Assembly (NCBI RefSeq): GCF_021295335.1
Contig: NZ_JAIWOT010000001.1
Location: forward strand, 2,203,001 to 2,267,000
DNA: 64,000 nt
Source of the DNA: Komagataeibacter sp. FNDCF1
GTDB taxonomy: Bacteria; Pseudomonadota; Alphaproteobacteria; Acetobacterales; Acetobacteraceae
Reading direction: 5' to 3'
Under the pieces are notes generated by a model that ran no database searches, was not told the DNA's origin, and saw only the letters and a list, made by a program, of their open reading frames with translations. Shown piece after piece: positions 53,008-61,967 of the stretch; the first letter of the stretch is position 1; every line of letters starts with the position of its first letter. A program made the position numbers and the translations under genes.

Positions 53008-53020
53008 CGTTCAATCCTCC

Positions 53021-53783
53021 GTGGCGGGCCGGCAGGCGGCGCTGCCGCTCCGACCCATCGGCAGGTACGGCACGGATGGGCAGGAATACCCTGCATGGCA
53101 ACCATACCTGCAACCCGGCTGGCACAATGGGTTAAACGCGCCAGCAGCAAAACCGGCTTTAACGAATATCTGCCACCCATTTTTCTGTAAGACCGCACAG
53201 CCGCGCACGGAACCATCGTGGCAGGCACATCTTCCGCCTGTCATGCCCCGCCCCCGGCACAGGAACATGATGGATATGCTGACACGTACACGATCGGGGG
53301 CACCCCTGGCTCATCCATGGCTTGCCCGCATGCGGGCAAGCCATGCGGGGCTGGGCCTGAACTGCATCGCGCACCGGCTGCTGGCATACCGTTTGCACGT
53401 CCGCGCCCTGAAGGTGGCAAAAAGTGAATCCAGGCACGGGAATGTCGACAGCGGGCCTGTATTTCAAAATACAGGCCTGACAGAACATAATAAAAGTCTG
53501 CGGATGCCGCCTTTTTTCAAAAAGATGGCGTTTGCTGAAGCTTTCTGAAAAAAGGTTCCGTCAGAACCATCTTCATGCATGGCGGGACATCCCGTCCACA
53601 CAGTACCCTGCTGCGGGCCACGCAGTCACATGGCAAACGCTACCTTCAGGCCTGCTGGCGGCCACGGCCGGTTATCGGTGCTGGAGCAATTCTATTGAAC
53701 TCTGGCTCAGTGAAATTGCTCTAACTCATTGTTTATCGAGCATCTTCACCAGTTTGAATGTGCCCATTCAAACTGGATCTGCT
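53021..53783. other. Gap with two repeat elements, no gene
   Basis: Between the DedA and bluB genes I find no supported coding region. The gap contains copy 2 of the dispersed palindromic repeat (53488-53560) and a 109-base MITE-like element at its right end (53680-53788). The stretch 53021-53487 shows nothing recognisable. Confidence 0.6.
53488..53560 (+). repeat. Dispersed palindromic repeat, copy 2
   Basis: The sequence runs ATAATAAAAGTCTGCGGATG, then CCGCCTTTTTTCAAAAAGAT, then GGCGTTTGCTGAAGCTTTCT and GAAAAAAGG. It shares the TAAAAGT, CCGCC-T-run, GAAGCTTTCTGAAAAA blocks with the copies at 33650 and 61968. Confidence 0.75.
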
Positions 53784-53788
53784 CTAGC
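53680..53788. repeat. MITE-like element with nested inverted repeats
   Basis: Imperfect terminal repeats (GCTGGAGCAATTC at 53680; complement of the right end GCTAGAGCAGATC, ending 53788) enclose two perfect internal dyads. GAGCAATT/AATTGCTC is at the left, and CCAGTTTGAATG (53749-53760) with CATTCAAACTGG (53765-53776) forms a 12-bp stem with a TGCC loop. It is AT-richer than its surroundings and has no coding capacity. Its right end overlaps the bluB stop codon. Confidence 0.55.
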
Positions 53789-54425
53789 GGTGCACCCATT
53801 CACGCCGTTCGGGCGCGCGCTGCTCCCAGCCACGTCGCTCCAGTTCCGGCGTCACGGCCGGTTGGGCCGGATAGCCGACACACAGATAGGCAACCAGTTC
53901 CAGCGCCGGGTCCACATCAAGAACTGCCTTTATCCGTTCGGGATTGAGGATGGAAACCCACCCCACCCCCACACCCGCCGCCGTGGCCGCAAGCCAGAAC
54001 GTGTGGATGGCCATGACCGTGGACCATGTCGTCGTCTGCGGCATCGTGGCCCGCCCCAGCCCCCGCCCCTGTGCGGGGTCGGGGTGGGAAAGCACGGCGA
54101 CATGGTGCGGGGCGTCATCCAGTCCCGCAAGCTTCAGGCGGGCATAACGCCCGGCATCCGTGCCCGCGCGCGCGGACAGGGCCGCGGCGTTGCACTGGCT
54201 GAAATCGTCGCGCACCGCCTGCCGGCGCGCACTGTCATCCACGCGCACAAAGCGCCATGGCTCGCTCAGGCCAACCGAAGGCGCAAGGCAGGCCGTGGCC
54301 AGCAGTTCGGCCAGCACGGATTCGGGCACGGGGTCGCGGCGGAAGTGCCGCACGTCACGCCGCCACATGAACAGTTCATGCAACTGGTCGCAAAAGGCGG
54401 GGGGGAATACAGGCATGGAAGTCAT
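53784..54425 (-). CDS. bluB: 5,6-dimethylbenzimidazole synthase (nitroreductase fold)
   Basis: This is a 213-aa flavoenzyme. FMWRRDVRHFRRDPVPES, ACLAPSVGLSEPWRFVRV and SVMAIHTFWLAATAAGVGVG with the distal RGWEQR follow BluB rather than ordinary nitroreductases. BluB splits reduced FMN with oxygen to form dimethylbenzimidazole, the lower ligand of cobalamin. This fits the cobalamin riboswitch and CbtA elsewhere in the window. No riboswitch is seen directly upstream, where another gene ends 16 bases away. An ATG three codons inside is also possible. Confidence 0.87.
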   Translation of the reverse strand: MTSMPVFPPAFCDQLHELFMWRRDVRHFRRDPVPESVLAELLATACLAPSVGLSEPWRFVRVDDSARRQAVRDDFSQCNAAALSARAGTDAGRYARLKLAGLDDAPHHVAVLSHPDPAQGRGLGRATMPQTTTWSTVMAIHTFWLAATAAGVGVGWVSILNPERIKAVLDVDPALELVAYLCVGYPAQPAVTPELERRGWEQRAPERREWVHR

Positions 54426-54441
54426 GCCCCTGTTTGGTTCA

Positions 54442-55068
54442 TCAGGGGCCGTCTGTCACGTCCTGCGTGGCCGACTGGCCATAAGGGGAGGAATGGGCGG
54501 GCGCCATGCCATTTTCCTCGGCCCCCGCGGGGGTGGCATAGGCGGGGTCTTCACTGAATTTGGAGGCGACTTCCCTGATCTCGTCAAAACTGGCCTTGTA
54601 CCAGTCCACCTGGGTCATGGTATGGCGGTTGACGACAAAGCTCAGGAATGCCGGTTCGGAATAACCATAATAAAGCGTGTCATCCGCCCCGCCTTTCAAC
54701 TGGAACATGAAGTGGCAGTCGGAGGCATCGGAATAGCGCAGGAAGGTATGGTAGATGATGGTCGGCACGATTTCATGCATGGCCTGGCCGATATAATAGG
54801 CAGGCCGCTTGTTCATGATGGCGGGCGTGACGTTATCAAGTATGCCTTCGTTTTCCAGGGCCGTGGCGCTGTCAACAAAACGGGACTGGTTGATCCAGAC
54901 CGTCACCCTGCATTTGCGGACATGGTAGGCGCTGGTGACCGTAATGCCGAATTTCTCGTAATCGGGCAGCTTGTTGAAAGCTGTGGTAGCGGCAGGGGCC
55001 ATGCCGGCCCGCGTCAGGACCAGCACCCCCACCATACCCATGACACCCCATGAGATGTGTCCGCGCAT
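54442..55068 (-). CDS. Exported hypothetical protein
   Basis: This 208-aa protein has a signal peptide (ISWGVMGMVGVLVLTRAGMAPA). The mature part contains NKLPDYEKFGITVTSAYHVRKC, AYYIGQAMHEIVPTIIYHTF and MTQVDWYKASFDEIREVASKF, with two Cys. GGAGGATGGAAGG precedes the ATG; the open frame runs 139 codons further without start context. It is probably cotranscribed with bluB, which starts 16 bases after its stop, although no link to cobalamin is apparent. No family is recognised. Confidence 0.7.
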   Translation of the reverse strand: MRGHISWGVMGMVGVLVLTRAGMAPAATTAFNKLPDYEKFGITVTSAYHVRKCRVTVWINQSRFVDSATALENEGILDNVTPAIMNKRPAYYIGQAMHEIVPTIIYHTFLRYSDASDCHFMFQLKGGADDTLYYGYSEPAFLSFVVNRHTMTQVDWYKASFDEIREVASKFSEDPAYATPAGAEENGMAPAHSSPYGQSATQDVTDGP

Positions 55069-55631
55069 AGCCTTCCATCCTCCTGTCCGGTCCGTAATGG
55101 CCCGGTACCTTACGGCGATGATGGCTGTCGTTCCATATGAATATGGCGGCGCACCGGAATGCGCCGCCATGCAGGACAGGGACCGGGTAGTCACGCCACC
55201 ACCCGTGCCCCAGCCTTCAGCCCCGGTCCCAGCCGCGTAGCGCAAGCAGGGAGGGCGCGTTTTCAATACCGGCATGACAGCCGGAGGGCACGGCCACGCT
55301 GGGCAGCGTGGCCAGCAGCAGCATCCCCTGCCTGCGGTACGCCGCCCCCACCCAGCCCATGAAGCGCTGGCTGAAACCACGTGCGGCGAGAAGATTGCAG
55401 GACAGGGAAGATCCCATGGAGGGGACAGGAGAAAAACGACGCATCGAGGCGTTTCCCGTGAGCCTAGCGGGCGAGACTGCCGCATGCTGCTCCTGCGCGC
55501 ACGCTACGCCGCAACCGGTTGGTTGCACATACTGTATTTTCGCAGATTTCCGGGGTGATCCATGCTTTTTTCGCAAGGCTTATTCCGGCAGGTGTTGCAT
55601 GGAAAATACACCTGCCGGCGTCCCGATCCGG
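55069..55631. other. Intergenic region, possible small gene
   Basis: About 560 bases contain no convincing family match. A minus-strand frame from ATG 55444 (MRRFSPVPSMGSSLSCNLLA, 75 aa to 55217) has GGGAAA eight bases upstream and one hydrophobic stretch, so it may be a small real gene, but I would not rely on it. Confidence 0.4.
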
Positions 55632-56501
55632 TCAGATGCAGCCAACCTGCCAGCCCGCGCGCCACTGCTGTCCCGGCTGGAGATGGAACACGGCGGGACG
55701 GGTGGAAAATTCACCCCTGAACCCGACCGGGCTGGCCATGCCATGCCAGGGTTCGATGCACAGGAAATCAGCCCCCGGCTTCATCCATATGCCCAGTTGC
55801 GGAAAGCCGTCCCATGTCAGCCGCAGGCCGGGACCATCGGGAATGCGGTATGTCAGTCCCCGGCTGGCAATCTGGTCGAGAATCAGCGCATCGGGTGCGA
55901 ACAGCGATTCGTCCAGATGCAGCACGCGACCCTGCACCGGTGTGGGAAACAGCTCGGGCAGCAGCAGCCCGCCATCCAGCCTGCGAACGGGTGCCGGTTC
56001 GGGCTGGTCGAATTCGATGACATGACGCGCCTTGTCCACATCGGGCGCCAGCGGCCATACGAAGGCCGGATGCGCGCCCAGCGATGCGGGCAGGATGCGC
56101 GTGTCATCGGGATTGGTAACGCAATACCGTACGGACAGCATGCCCGCATCGATACGGTATTCGATCACCAGGCTGAAGGCGAAGGGGTAGAGCGCGCGTG
56201 TATCGGGCGTATCGACCAGTTCCAGACGGCAGCCGGTCTCGTCACGTTCCAGCCAGCGGAACGTGCAGTCCCGTGCAAAGCCGTGCTGCGTCATGTGGTA
56301 GGCCTGGCCATCGATCCATGCCGTATCATCCACCAGCCGCCCCACAATGGGAAACAGCACTGGGGAATGCCGCCGCCATGGATCCTGCCCGCTCCACAGC
56401 AGGTCGCGACCATCCGCGCGCAGGGCACGGAGTTCCGCCCCGTGGGCCCGCACACTGGCCGCAAGGCGGCCATCACCGAATGTATGGGTATCGTCCGTCA
56501 T
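55632..56501 (-). CDS. Aldose 1-epimerase family protein (LacX/YeaD-like)
   Basis: This is a 289-aa cytosolic protein. The beta-sandwich epimerase family pattern is visible in HGAELRALRADGRDLLWSG, FPIVGRLVDDTAWIDGQAY, HMTQHGFARDCTFRW and SLGAHPAFVWPLAP (catalytic His), with CIEPWHGMASPVGF near the end. It differs clearly from the secreted GalM at 39202, lacks a signal peptide and belongs to the LacX-like group acting on phosphorylated or unusual sugars. The start at MTDDTHTFGDG drops 15 upstream codons. Confidence 0.85.
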   Translation of the reverse strand: MTDDTHTFGDGRLAASVRAHGAELRALRADGRDLLWSGQDPWRRHSPVLFPIVGRLVDDTAWIDGQAYHMTQHGFARDCTFRWLERDETGCRLELVDTPDTRALYPFAFSLVIEYRIDAGMLSVRYCVTNPDDTRILPASLGAHPAFVWPLAPDVDKARHVIEFDQPEPAPVRRLDGGLLLPELFPTPVQGRVLHLDESLFAPDALILDQIASRGLTYRIPDGPGLRLTWDGFPQLGIWMKPGADFLCIEPWHGMASPVGFRGEFSTRPAVFHLQPGQQWRAGWQVGCI

Positions 56502-56563
56502 GTCCGCTGGCTTCCTTCTTTTATCAAAGAAGATGCCACCATGCACGATCAGGGCGCTCCATA

Positions 56564-57151
56564 CTATTGGTGTGGCGCGGCTGCATTCCCTGCGGCGTCG
56601 CCCTTTGCCTGTACGACCGCCTTGGCGTCCGGCGTCAGGCGCAGGGTCAGCCGTTCCACCGAGAAGGCCAGACGTGCGCCACTGCTGCTGGACGTGAACT
56701 TGATATGGATGCCGTTATTGTTTTCCATGACGGCCCCGCCCCGGCCCGCACCGACCGTCGCTTCGCCCTGCACGGACCAGTACGTCCCTTCCACATCCTG
56801 AATGCGGTAGAGATTATAGACGGTACCGGTGGCATGCGTGGTGGAAAAACCGATGGCGGCCCCGGAGCCACCACGGATGCGGAAAGGATAATCGTGCCCT
56901 TCAAACGTCAGCACGCCCTTCCCCCATGACATCCCCGCCCCCAGGTCCGCCGCGGACAGTTTGAAGGTAATCGTGCCCGTATGCTCACCCAGTGCATCCG
57001 CCGCCGCACGGGCATGGGGGGCAAAACCGATACCGGACAGAGACACAATAGCCGCCACAACGGCCAGAGATGCTAGTCGCAAAAGCAGACTCCATGACTT
57101 CCGGCGAATGATGTCGCCCCTGAGACTTTCACATGGCCGACATGTTTCCAT
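56564..57151 (-). CDS. Exported beta-rich hypothetical protein
   Basis: This is a 195-aa protein from METCRPCESLRG, with a signal/anchor segment (LLLRLASLAVVAAIVSLSGIG) cleaved near ARAAAD. The mature domain alternates polar and apolar residues (TGTITFKLSAADLGAGMSWG, VLTFEGHDYPFRIRGGSGAA, GTVYNLYRIQDVEGTYWSVQ), suggesting a beta-sandwich or lipocalin-like fold without cysteines. It is probably periplasmic. No family is named. Confidence 0.7.
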   Translation of the reverse strand: METCRPCESLRGDIIRRKSWSLLLRLASLAVVAAIVSLSGIGFAPHARAAADALGEHTGTITFKLSAADLGAGMSWGKGVLTFEGHDYPFRIRGGSGAAIGFSTTHATGTVYNLYRIQDVEGTYWSVQGEATVGAGRGGAVMENNNGIHIKFTSSSSGARLAFSVERLTLRLTPDAKAVVQAKGDAAGNAAAPHQ

Positions 57152-57226
57152 GTCACGGCCCAACAGTGCCGCACAAGCCGCCGCCATGCAAATTATATCA
57201 TGGATAACAGGCGTGGACCGGGTGAT

Positions 57227-57664
57227 TCAGTGCCGGGCTGCGGGGGTGATGGGTTCCAGCTGGGCACGGGCTTCGCCATTGGGTTCGTCCGCCGTGTGCA
57301 GATTGACATAGATCTGCCCGTTCTGCAGGGCCTGCGCCTGCTCGGATGACAGGACAAGCGCGCCATGCTGACCGGATTTGTAGGGGCTGGGAATGGGTAC
57401 GAGTACGCCCGCTTCCTCGCCAGCCGGGGCGGGTCCATGGAAATGCGCCGCCGTGACCGGGCCACTCAGCCCGCTCCAGATCATGGTGTACCTGACCAGG
57501 TTCGTCTGCGTATTCAGCGCGGCTTCGACCTTGCCCTCGGGGCGGGATTTGGTGTCGTGTTCCCCCGCGAAATGCCCTTCGAAGCGCAGCACTGCCGCCA
57601 CGGCGGGAGAAGCCGCGACGATGCCACTCACGGCAAGGGCAGCCAGGGTCGGAAAACGGATCAT
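57227..57664 (-). CDS. Exported CHRD domain protein
   Basis: This 145-aa protein has a signal peptide (MIRFPTLAALAVSGIVAASPAVA). The mature region is a single CHRD domain (LRFEGHFAGEHDTKSRPEGK, TAAHFHGPAPAGEEAGVLVP and GQIYVNLHTADEPNGEARAQ), first described in chordin and common in bacterial secreted proteins of unknown role. The His residues of AHFHGP could bind metal. The start at MIRFPTLA gives the normal signal peptide; the frame is open 21 codons further. Confidence 0.87.
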   Translation of the reverse strand: MIRFPTLAALAVSGIVAASPAVAAVLRFEGHFAGEHDTKSRPEGKVEAALNTQTNLVRYTMIWSGLSGPVTAAHFHGPAPAGEEAGVLVPIPSPYKSGQHGALVLSSEQAQALQNGQIYVNLHTADEPNGEARAQLEPITPAARH

Positions 57665-57724
57665 GTCGGCCTCCAGCGCGGGACCATGCCCGCATGCGTC
57701 TGTCAGTGCCTTCGGGGCAGTATG

Positions 57725-57770
57725 CAAATCATAAGGGGATTTCTGGCGAAGCGTCTTTCAAAAACGTCGG
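57725..57770 (+). repeat. Partial copy of the dispersed palindromic repeat
   Basis: GGGGATTTCTGGCGAAGCGT and CTTTCAAAAACGTCGGGA match the TTTCTGGTGAAGCCTTTTTC end of the copy at 33650, with several differences. Only one half is present. Confidence 0.45.
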
Positions 57771-57818
57771 GACACACCACTTTCGTGCAATAAGGATGGC
57801 ATCCCAATACGTTCATCT

Positions 57819-57956
57819 TCATATGTCCAGCGGGCGTGGCCGCTCCAGCCAGCGCATGTCGGGACTGAGCCAGACGGAAACACGCCGGTAACACCCGCCA
57901 TGGCGGGGCCACAGCATACCGGCCAGCCGATACATCCTTAACCATTCATGGGTCAT
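57819..57956 (-). CDS. Possible 45-aa protein
   Basis: The frame MTHEWLRMYRLAGMLWPRHG continues with an aromatic- and Arg-rich tail (VSVWLSPDMRWLERPRP). GCGGAAA lies about seven bases upstream of the ATG. Composition is plausible but the case is weak. Apart from this, the 57771-58145 gap contains nothing recognisable. Confidence 0.3.
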   Translation of the reverse strand: MTHEWLRMYRLAGMLWPRHGGCYRRVSVWLSPDMRWLERPRPLDI

Positions 57957-58145
57957 GGTACATTTCCGCCTGCACAGTGCACGCCCCTTACCAGGGGTGT
58001 GCATCCGATATGAAACGCCCGGCATCCGTAATCATGCCAATGGCGAAATAACATACGGCAACACCAAGCAGCATGAGCAGGCAGGACAGGATCGTGCGCA
58101 TTCATGCCATGTGCCATTGCCGCATCCCCGCCGCAAGGGGGCGGC

Positions 58146-59165
58146 CTACCCTACCCCTGTCCCGCCGGAAGCCGCGTAGACCTGCCCGGTGACATAACTG
58201 GCTTCCGATGATGCCAGCAGGACATAGACCGGCGCCAGTTCGACAGGCTGGCCCGCACGGCCCATGGGGGTCTCGCCACCGAAATTGTGGATGTTCTCCT
58301 CCGTCTGGCCGCCGCTGATCTGCAGCGCCGTCCAGAACGGACCGGGGGCCACGGCGTTCACGCGGATGCCACGGGCGACCATCTGCTTGGCCAGAGACTT
58401 GACGAAGGCGACAATGGCGCCCTTGGTCGCGGAATAATCCAGCAGGATCTCGGACGGGCTGAACGCGTTGACCGAGGCCGTGGCAATGATCGCGCCCCCG
58501 CGCGGCATGAGCGGAATGGCGGCCTTGCACAGGTAGAACAGGGCATAGATGTTGGTGCGGAAGGTCTCGTCAAACTGTTCATCGGTAATATCGAGCACCG
58601 TTGCCTGATGATGCTGGCGGCCCGCATTGCTGACCAGTATGTCAAGGCCACCCAGTTCCTGATGGGCGCGCTGGACAAGGGTGGCGCAGTATGCCCGGTT
58701 CCGCAGGTCACCCGGCAGGGCAACCGCCTTGCGGCCCGCGGCCCGGATCAGGGCGACCACCTCACGCGCGTCGGGTTCTTCCTGTGGCAGGTAGGCAATG
58801 GCCACATCCGCCCCCTCCCGTGCATAGGCGATGGCGGCGGCCCGCCCGATGCCGGAATCCCCTCCCGTGATCAGCGCCTTGCGACCGTTCAGGCGCCCGG
58901 AACCACGATAGCTGGTTTCCCCATGGTCGGGGCGCGGCGTCATCTTGCCCGCAAGACCAGGCCATGGCTGGGACTGCTGGGGAAATGGAGGACGGGGATA
59001 GGCGTTTTCCGGGTCAACCAGCGCAGGGGGCGGGGGCGCCATTTCCGCCGCCTGTGCCCTGCCTGCCGCCGCGGCGCCGACAAGTCCCGCGGCAACGCCG
59101 GCCAGGACGGTGCGACGGGATGATGGGGGGCTGCTGTCATCTGGCATGGTGGGGCTTCCTGTCAT
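58146..59165 (-). CDS. Short-chain dehydrogenase with Tat-type signal
   Basis: This is a 339-aa protein. An N-terminal twin-arginine-like sequence (SSRRTVLAGVAAGLVGAAAA, then AGRAQAAE) precedes a full SDR domain: Rossmann motif ALITGGDSGIGRAAAIAYA, NAG in DILVSNAGRQ, catalytic Ser in IATASVNAF and YSATKGAIVAFVKSLA (Tyr/Lys). The layout (long N-terminal region with PFPQQSQPWPGLAGKMTPRP DHGE-type segment) is that of the YghA/YhdF group. A Tat signal on an NAD(P) enzyme implies export of the folded, cofactor-loaded protein to the periplasm. The start could also be the ATG at 59147. Confidence 0.87.
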   Translation of the reverse strand: MTGSPTMPDDSSPPSSRRTVLAGVAAGLVGAAAAGRAQAAEMAPPPPALVDPENAYPRPPFPQQSQPWPGLAGKMTPRPDHGETSYRGSGRLNGRKALITGGDSGIGRAAAIAYAREGADVAIAYLPQEEPDAREVVALIRAAGRKAVALPGDLRNRAYCATLVQRAHQELGGLDILVSNAGRQHHQATVLDITDEQFDETFRTNIYALFYLCKAAIPLMPRGGAIIATASVNAFSPSEILLDYSATKGAIVAFVKSLAKQMVARGIRVNAVAPGPFWTALQISGGQTEENIHNFGGETPMGRAGQPVELAPVYVLLASSEASYVTGQVYAASGGTGVG

Positions 59166-59261
59166 GGCTGGTCATGTCCACATTTACACAGCAGAACAGC
59201 CTGCATGCCCCACGGTTGCATGATACCCGCCTTTCACAGCCCCCATACAGGCATCCAGCCC

Positions 59262-59612
59262 TCAGGGAAGGGCTGCGATACCGGTTATCTCGACCTTCCA
59301 GCGCGGATCGGCCAGACGGGCCTCGACCGTGGCGCGGGCTGGCTTGGCCGCCGGATCCAGCCAGGCGTCCCATGCGCGGTTCATCGCGGCGATATCATTG
59401 ATGTCACTCAGGAAAACCTGGACCGACAGCAGGCGTGCGCTGCTGGTACCCGCTTCGGCCAGAACGGCATCGATCTGGCGCAGGATGTCCGCGGTCTGGC
59501 CTTCGGCATCCAGGTCAGGGTCATCGGCCACCTGACCTGCAAGGTAGACAATACCGTTATGCACAACGGCACCAGTCAGCCGTTCCTCGGGTTGCAGGCG
59601 TCTGATCGTCAT
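59262..59612 (-). CDS. RidA family deaminase
   Basis: This 116-aa protein of the YjgF/YER057c/UK114 family contains VVHNGIVYLAGQVADDPDLD, QTADILRQIDAVLAEAGTSS, SVQVFLSDINDIAAMNRAWD and ARATVEARLADPRWKVEITG (catalytic Arg). RidA enzymes hydrolyse reactive enamines/imines from amino acid metabolism; subgroups vary in substrate. Its ATG overlaps the stop of the large FUSC gene upstream (ATGA), so it is translated together with it, an unusual partnership. Confidence 0.92.
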   Translation of the reverse strand: MTIRRLQPEERLTGAVVHNGIVYLAGQVADDPDLDAEGQTADILRQIDAVLAEAGTSSARLLSVQVFLSDINDIAAMNRAWDAWLDPAAKPARATVEARLADPRWKVEITGIAALP

Positions 59613-61816
59613 GGGCTGTTCCTTATGGTGGGTGTGTCCTCCCGGGCCGGCAGCGGACCGGGCGGCACATGGAAACGGTGCGTGATATCGAAAAAACGGG
59701 CATGGGCCGTCAGTTCACGCACCAGTATTTCCAGATAGGCCACGCACCATCCCAGGTCGAGGCGCATCGACAGGTTACCTTCGCGCATCACCTGTTCACG
59801 CACCAGTACCAGCGCCCCGGCGGCCACGCGGGCGGGACTTGCGGATGGCGCACCCCGCCATGTGGCAAAGGCGGCCAGCGTGTTTTCCATGGCCTGATGG
59901 ATGGCGGGCGGCAGGCTGCGCCGCGCGATCATGCGGCGCAGGCGGATCAGGTTCAGCCCGACGGTCATGGTCGAGAGCACGCCATCCAGATAGGCATTGG
60001 TCTGGGCATCGGACATGGTGGATGCATGACGGACCAGCCGTGCAAAGCGGGCCGTAAGCGCCGTGACCCACGCCCCCGTGTCCGGTATGGCGCGTACGCG
60101 CGCGATGCGGCCCAGATCGCTCACCATCTGGCGGCGCATGCGCCAGCGTTCCGCATCCGGGTCAAAGGGCAGCACAAGGCGGAATACCAGCACGCTGCAC
60201 CATATGCCCAGCACGACCGCACTGTTGGTATTGAAAAAGGTCAGTTCATCCAGCCGGGACTGATTGCCCGGATAGACCATGAACGGCAGGAAATTGTTGT
60301 AGGGCGCGGCCGTGCCCACGGTGCGCCCGTCGCGCAGCGCAAGCCCCCCCACAAGCATGGGCACGAACAGCGAGAGCACCAGCGTTTCCCACACCGCCTG
60401 TTCGGGCAGCACCACAAAGGTCAGGAACGCCGCCACCACGACCGCCCACACCGCCCCGCGCAGGAAGCCCAGACTGTCGTGCACCGGATTTTCATTGGCG
60501 GCAAAGCGGCTGCACGTCACCACCACGAACATCGCGAACGTGGCCCCGTCAGGCCAGCCGGTACATTCCCACACCAGCCCGCCCGCCAGCACCGCGCCAG
60601 CGGAGCGCACGCCATTGTGCCACGCATCCGTGCGGTCCCGCCATGGCGGGGTGGAAAAACGGAAATGGTCATGCGCCGGAGGGGCCTGGGTTGCGGCCAG
60701 ATGCGCCAGCGCCCCGTCCAGCCGTGCAAGCAGCACCCCGAGGGAAGCATTGAGAATATATCCGTCAAGATGCTGCCGTGCCATGTCCCCGTCCGGCGGC
60801 ACGGGCGCGGATGCGGCAATGATGTCATTGACCAGGCGCTGGCGGCATTCGGCCCCCGTGGCGCGTATGCGCGCGCGCAGGGCGGGAATACGCGCCACGG
60901 GGTCGGGTGCGTTCATGTCCGCCTGCATGCGGCCGGCCAGCACCCGCGCCATGGCCAGCGGGGCCATGAAGGCCGGGGGCAGCGGACCGGCTTCATGCAT
61001 GCGCGCGACCAGTCCCATCCCGCGTGACATTACCACCGCGACCGTGGCAAGCGCCGCGCGCGCATGGTCGCCCGCATGGGTGCGATGCCGCATTTCCACT
61101 TCGCTGAACTCGATCTGGTCGGATATGGAAAATACCGAACCCAGCAACGTGCGTGAACGCAGGAAACCCACGTCCTGCCCTGCCAGCATGCCGTCAAGCG
61201 CCTGCCCGGCCTGGCCGATGGCGCGGGCCACCCTGAGCCCGATCTCGCGCCGGGCCACATCGGCCAGCCGTGGGGCGAAAATCGACGCCAGCACGCTTTC
61301 GCACACGATGCCCAGAAAGATGTAGGTCGAACGCGACAGGGCAATCGCAAACACATCCTGCGGTGTATTGGCCGCGTTCAGGGCAATCAGGCCGCTGGTA
61401 AAGGCCATGAGCACCAGCGCATAGGAATGGAAGTTGCGCAGGAAGGTCGCAAGCCCGCAGCATACCCCCACCCAGGCCGCCAGCACGGGAAACAGCAGCC
61501 ACGATGCCTGTGGCAGCGCCGCAATCAGGGCAACGCCCGCCACCGCACCGCCAAAGGTGCCCAGCAGCCGCCACCGTGCCTTGGACAGGCTCTGCCCGCG
61601 TGAGTTCTGGGCCACGATCCATGTGGTCATGGCTGCCCACTGGGGGTCGTCCATTTCCATCCACAGGGCAATGACCAGGGCCAGCAGGGCCGCGACGGTC
61701 GTACGCAGCGCAAAGCCGAAGTCGGCCACGCGCGGGGCGTAAAGCCAGCGGAACCGCGCCCGTAACCCGCCCATCACGCCCCGGGTCCGGCCGGATGGGC
61801 ACGGGGGGTGTGGCAT
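59609..61816 (-). CDS. FUSC family exporter (second copy)
   Basis: This is a 735-aa inner-membrane protein with two bundles of membrane helices (about 30-190 and 400-540), each followed by a cytosolic helical part. FALRTTVAALLALVIALWME and VAQNSRGQSLSKARWRLLGT are the AaeB/FusC opening, like that of the exporter at 23706 but with low overall identity. Unlike that system it has no DUF1656 or HlyD partner; instead a RidA gene is coupled to its 3' end. It is likely an exporter of weak acids or amphiphilic compounds. The start may also be the ATG at 61774. Confidence 0.87.
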   Translation of the reverse strand: MPHPPCPSGRTRGVMGGLRARFRWLYAPRVADFGFALRTTVAALLALVIALWMEMDDPQWAAMTTWIVAQNSRGQSLSKARWRLLGTFGGAVAGVALIAALPQASWLLFPVLAAWVGVCCGLATFLRNFHSYALVLMAFTSGLIALNAANTPQDVFAIALSRSTYIFLGIVCESVLASIFAPRLADVARREIGLRVARAIGQAGQALDGMLAGQDVGFLRSRTLLGSVFSISDQIEFSEVEMRHRTHAGDHARAALATVAVVMSRGMGLVARMHEAGPLPPAFMAPLAMARVLAGRMQADMNAPDPVARIPALRARIRATGAECRQRLVNDIIAASAPVPPDGDMARQHLDGYILNASLGVLLARLDGALAHLAATQAPPAHDHFRFSTPPWRDRTDAWHNGVRSAGAVLAGGLVWECTGWPDGATFAMFVVVTCSRFAANENPVHDSLGFLRGAVWAVVVAAFLTFVVLPEQAVWETLVLSLFVPMLVGGLALRDGRTVGTAAPYNNFLPFMVYPGNQSRLDELTFFNTNSAVVLGIWCSVLVFRLVLPFDPDAERWRMRRQMVSDLGRIARVRAIPDTGAWVTALTARFARLVRHASTMSDAQTNAYLDGVLSTMTVGLNLIRLRRMIARRSLPPAIHQAMENTLAAFATWRGAPSASPARVAAGALVLVREQVMREGNLSMRLDLGWCVAYLEILVRELTAHARFFDITHRFHVPPGPLPAREDTPTIRNSP

Positions 61817-61967
61817 ACAGTATCACATGATCTTGCCATCGGTTCCGAATGGCAAGGATGGCGTTATAAATCCATATGTTATAACATAAATAGTTTTTCA
61901 TGAGCCAACTGGCGGTTATCGCCACCGGCAGGGCTGGCAGGCTGTTCCCGAAGCCCGGTTCCGGCAC

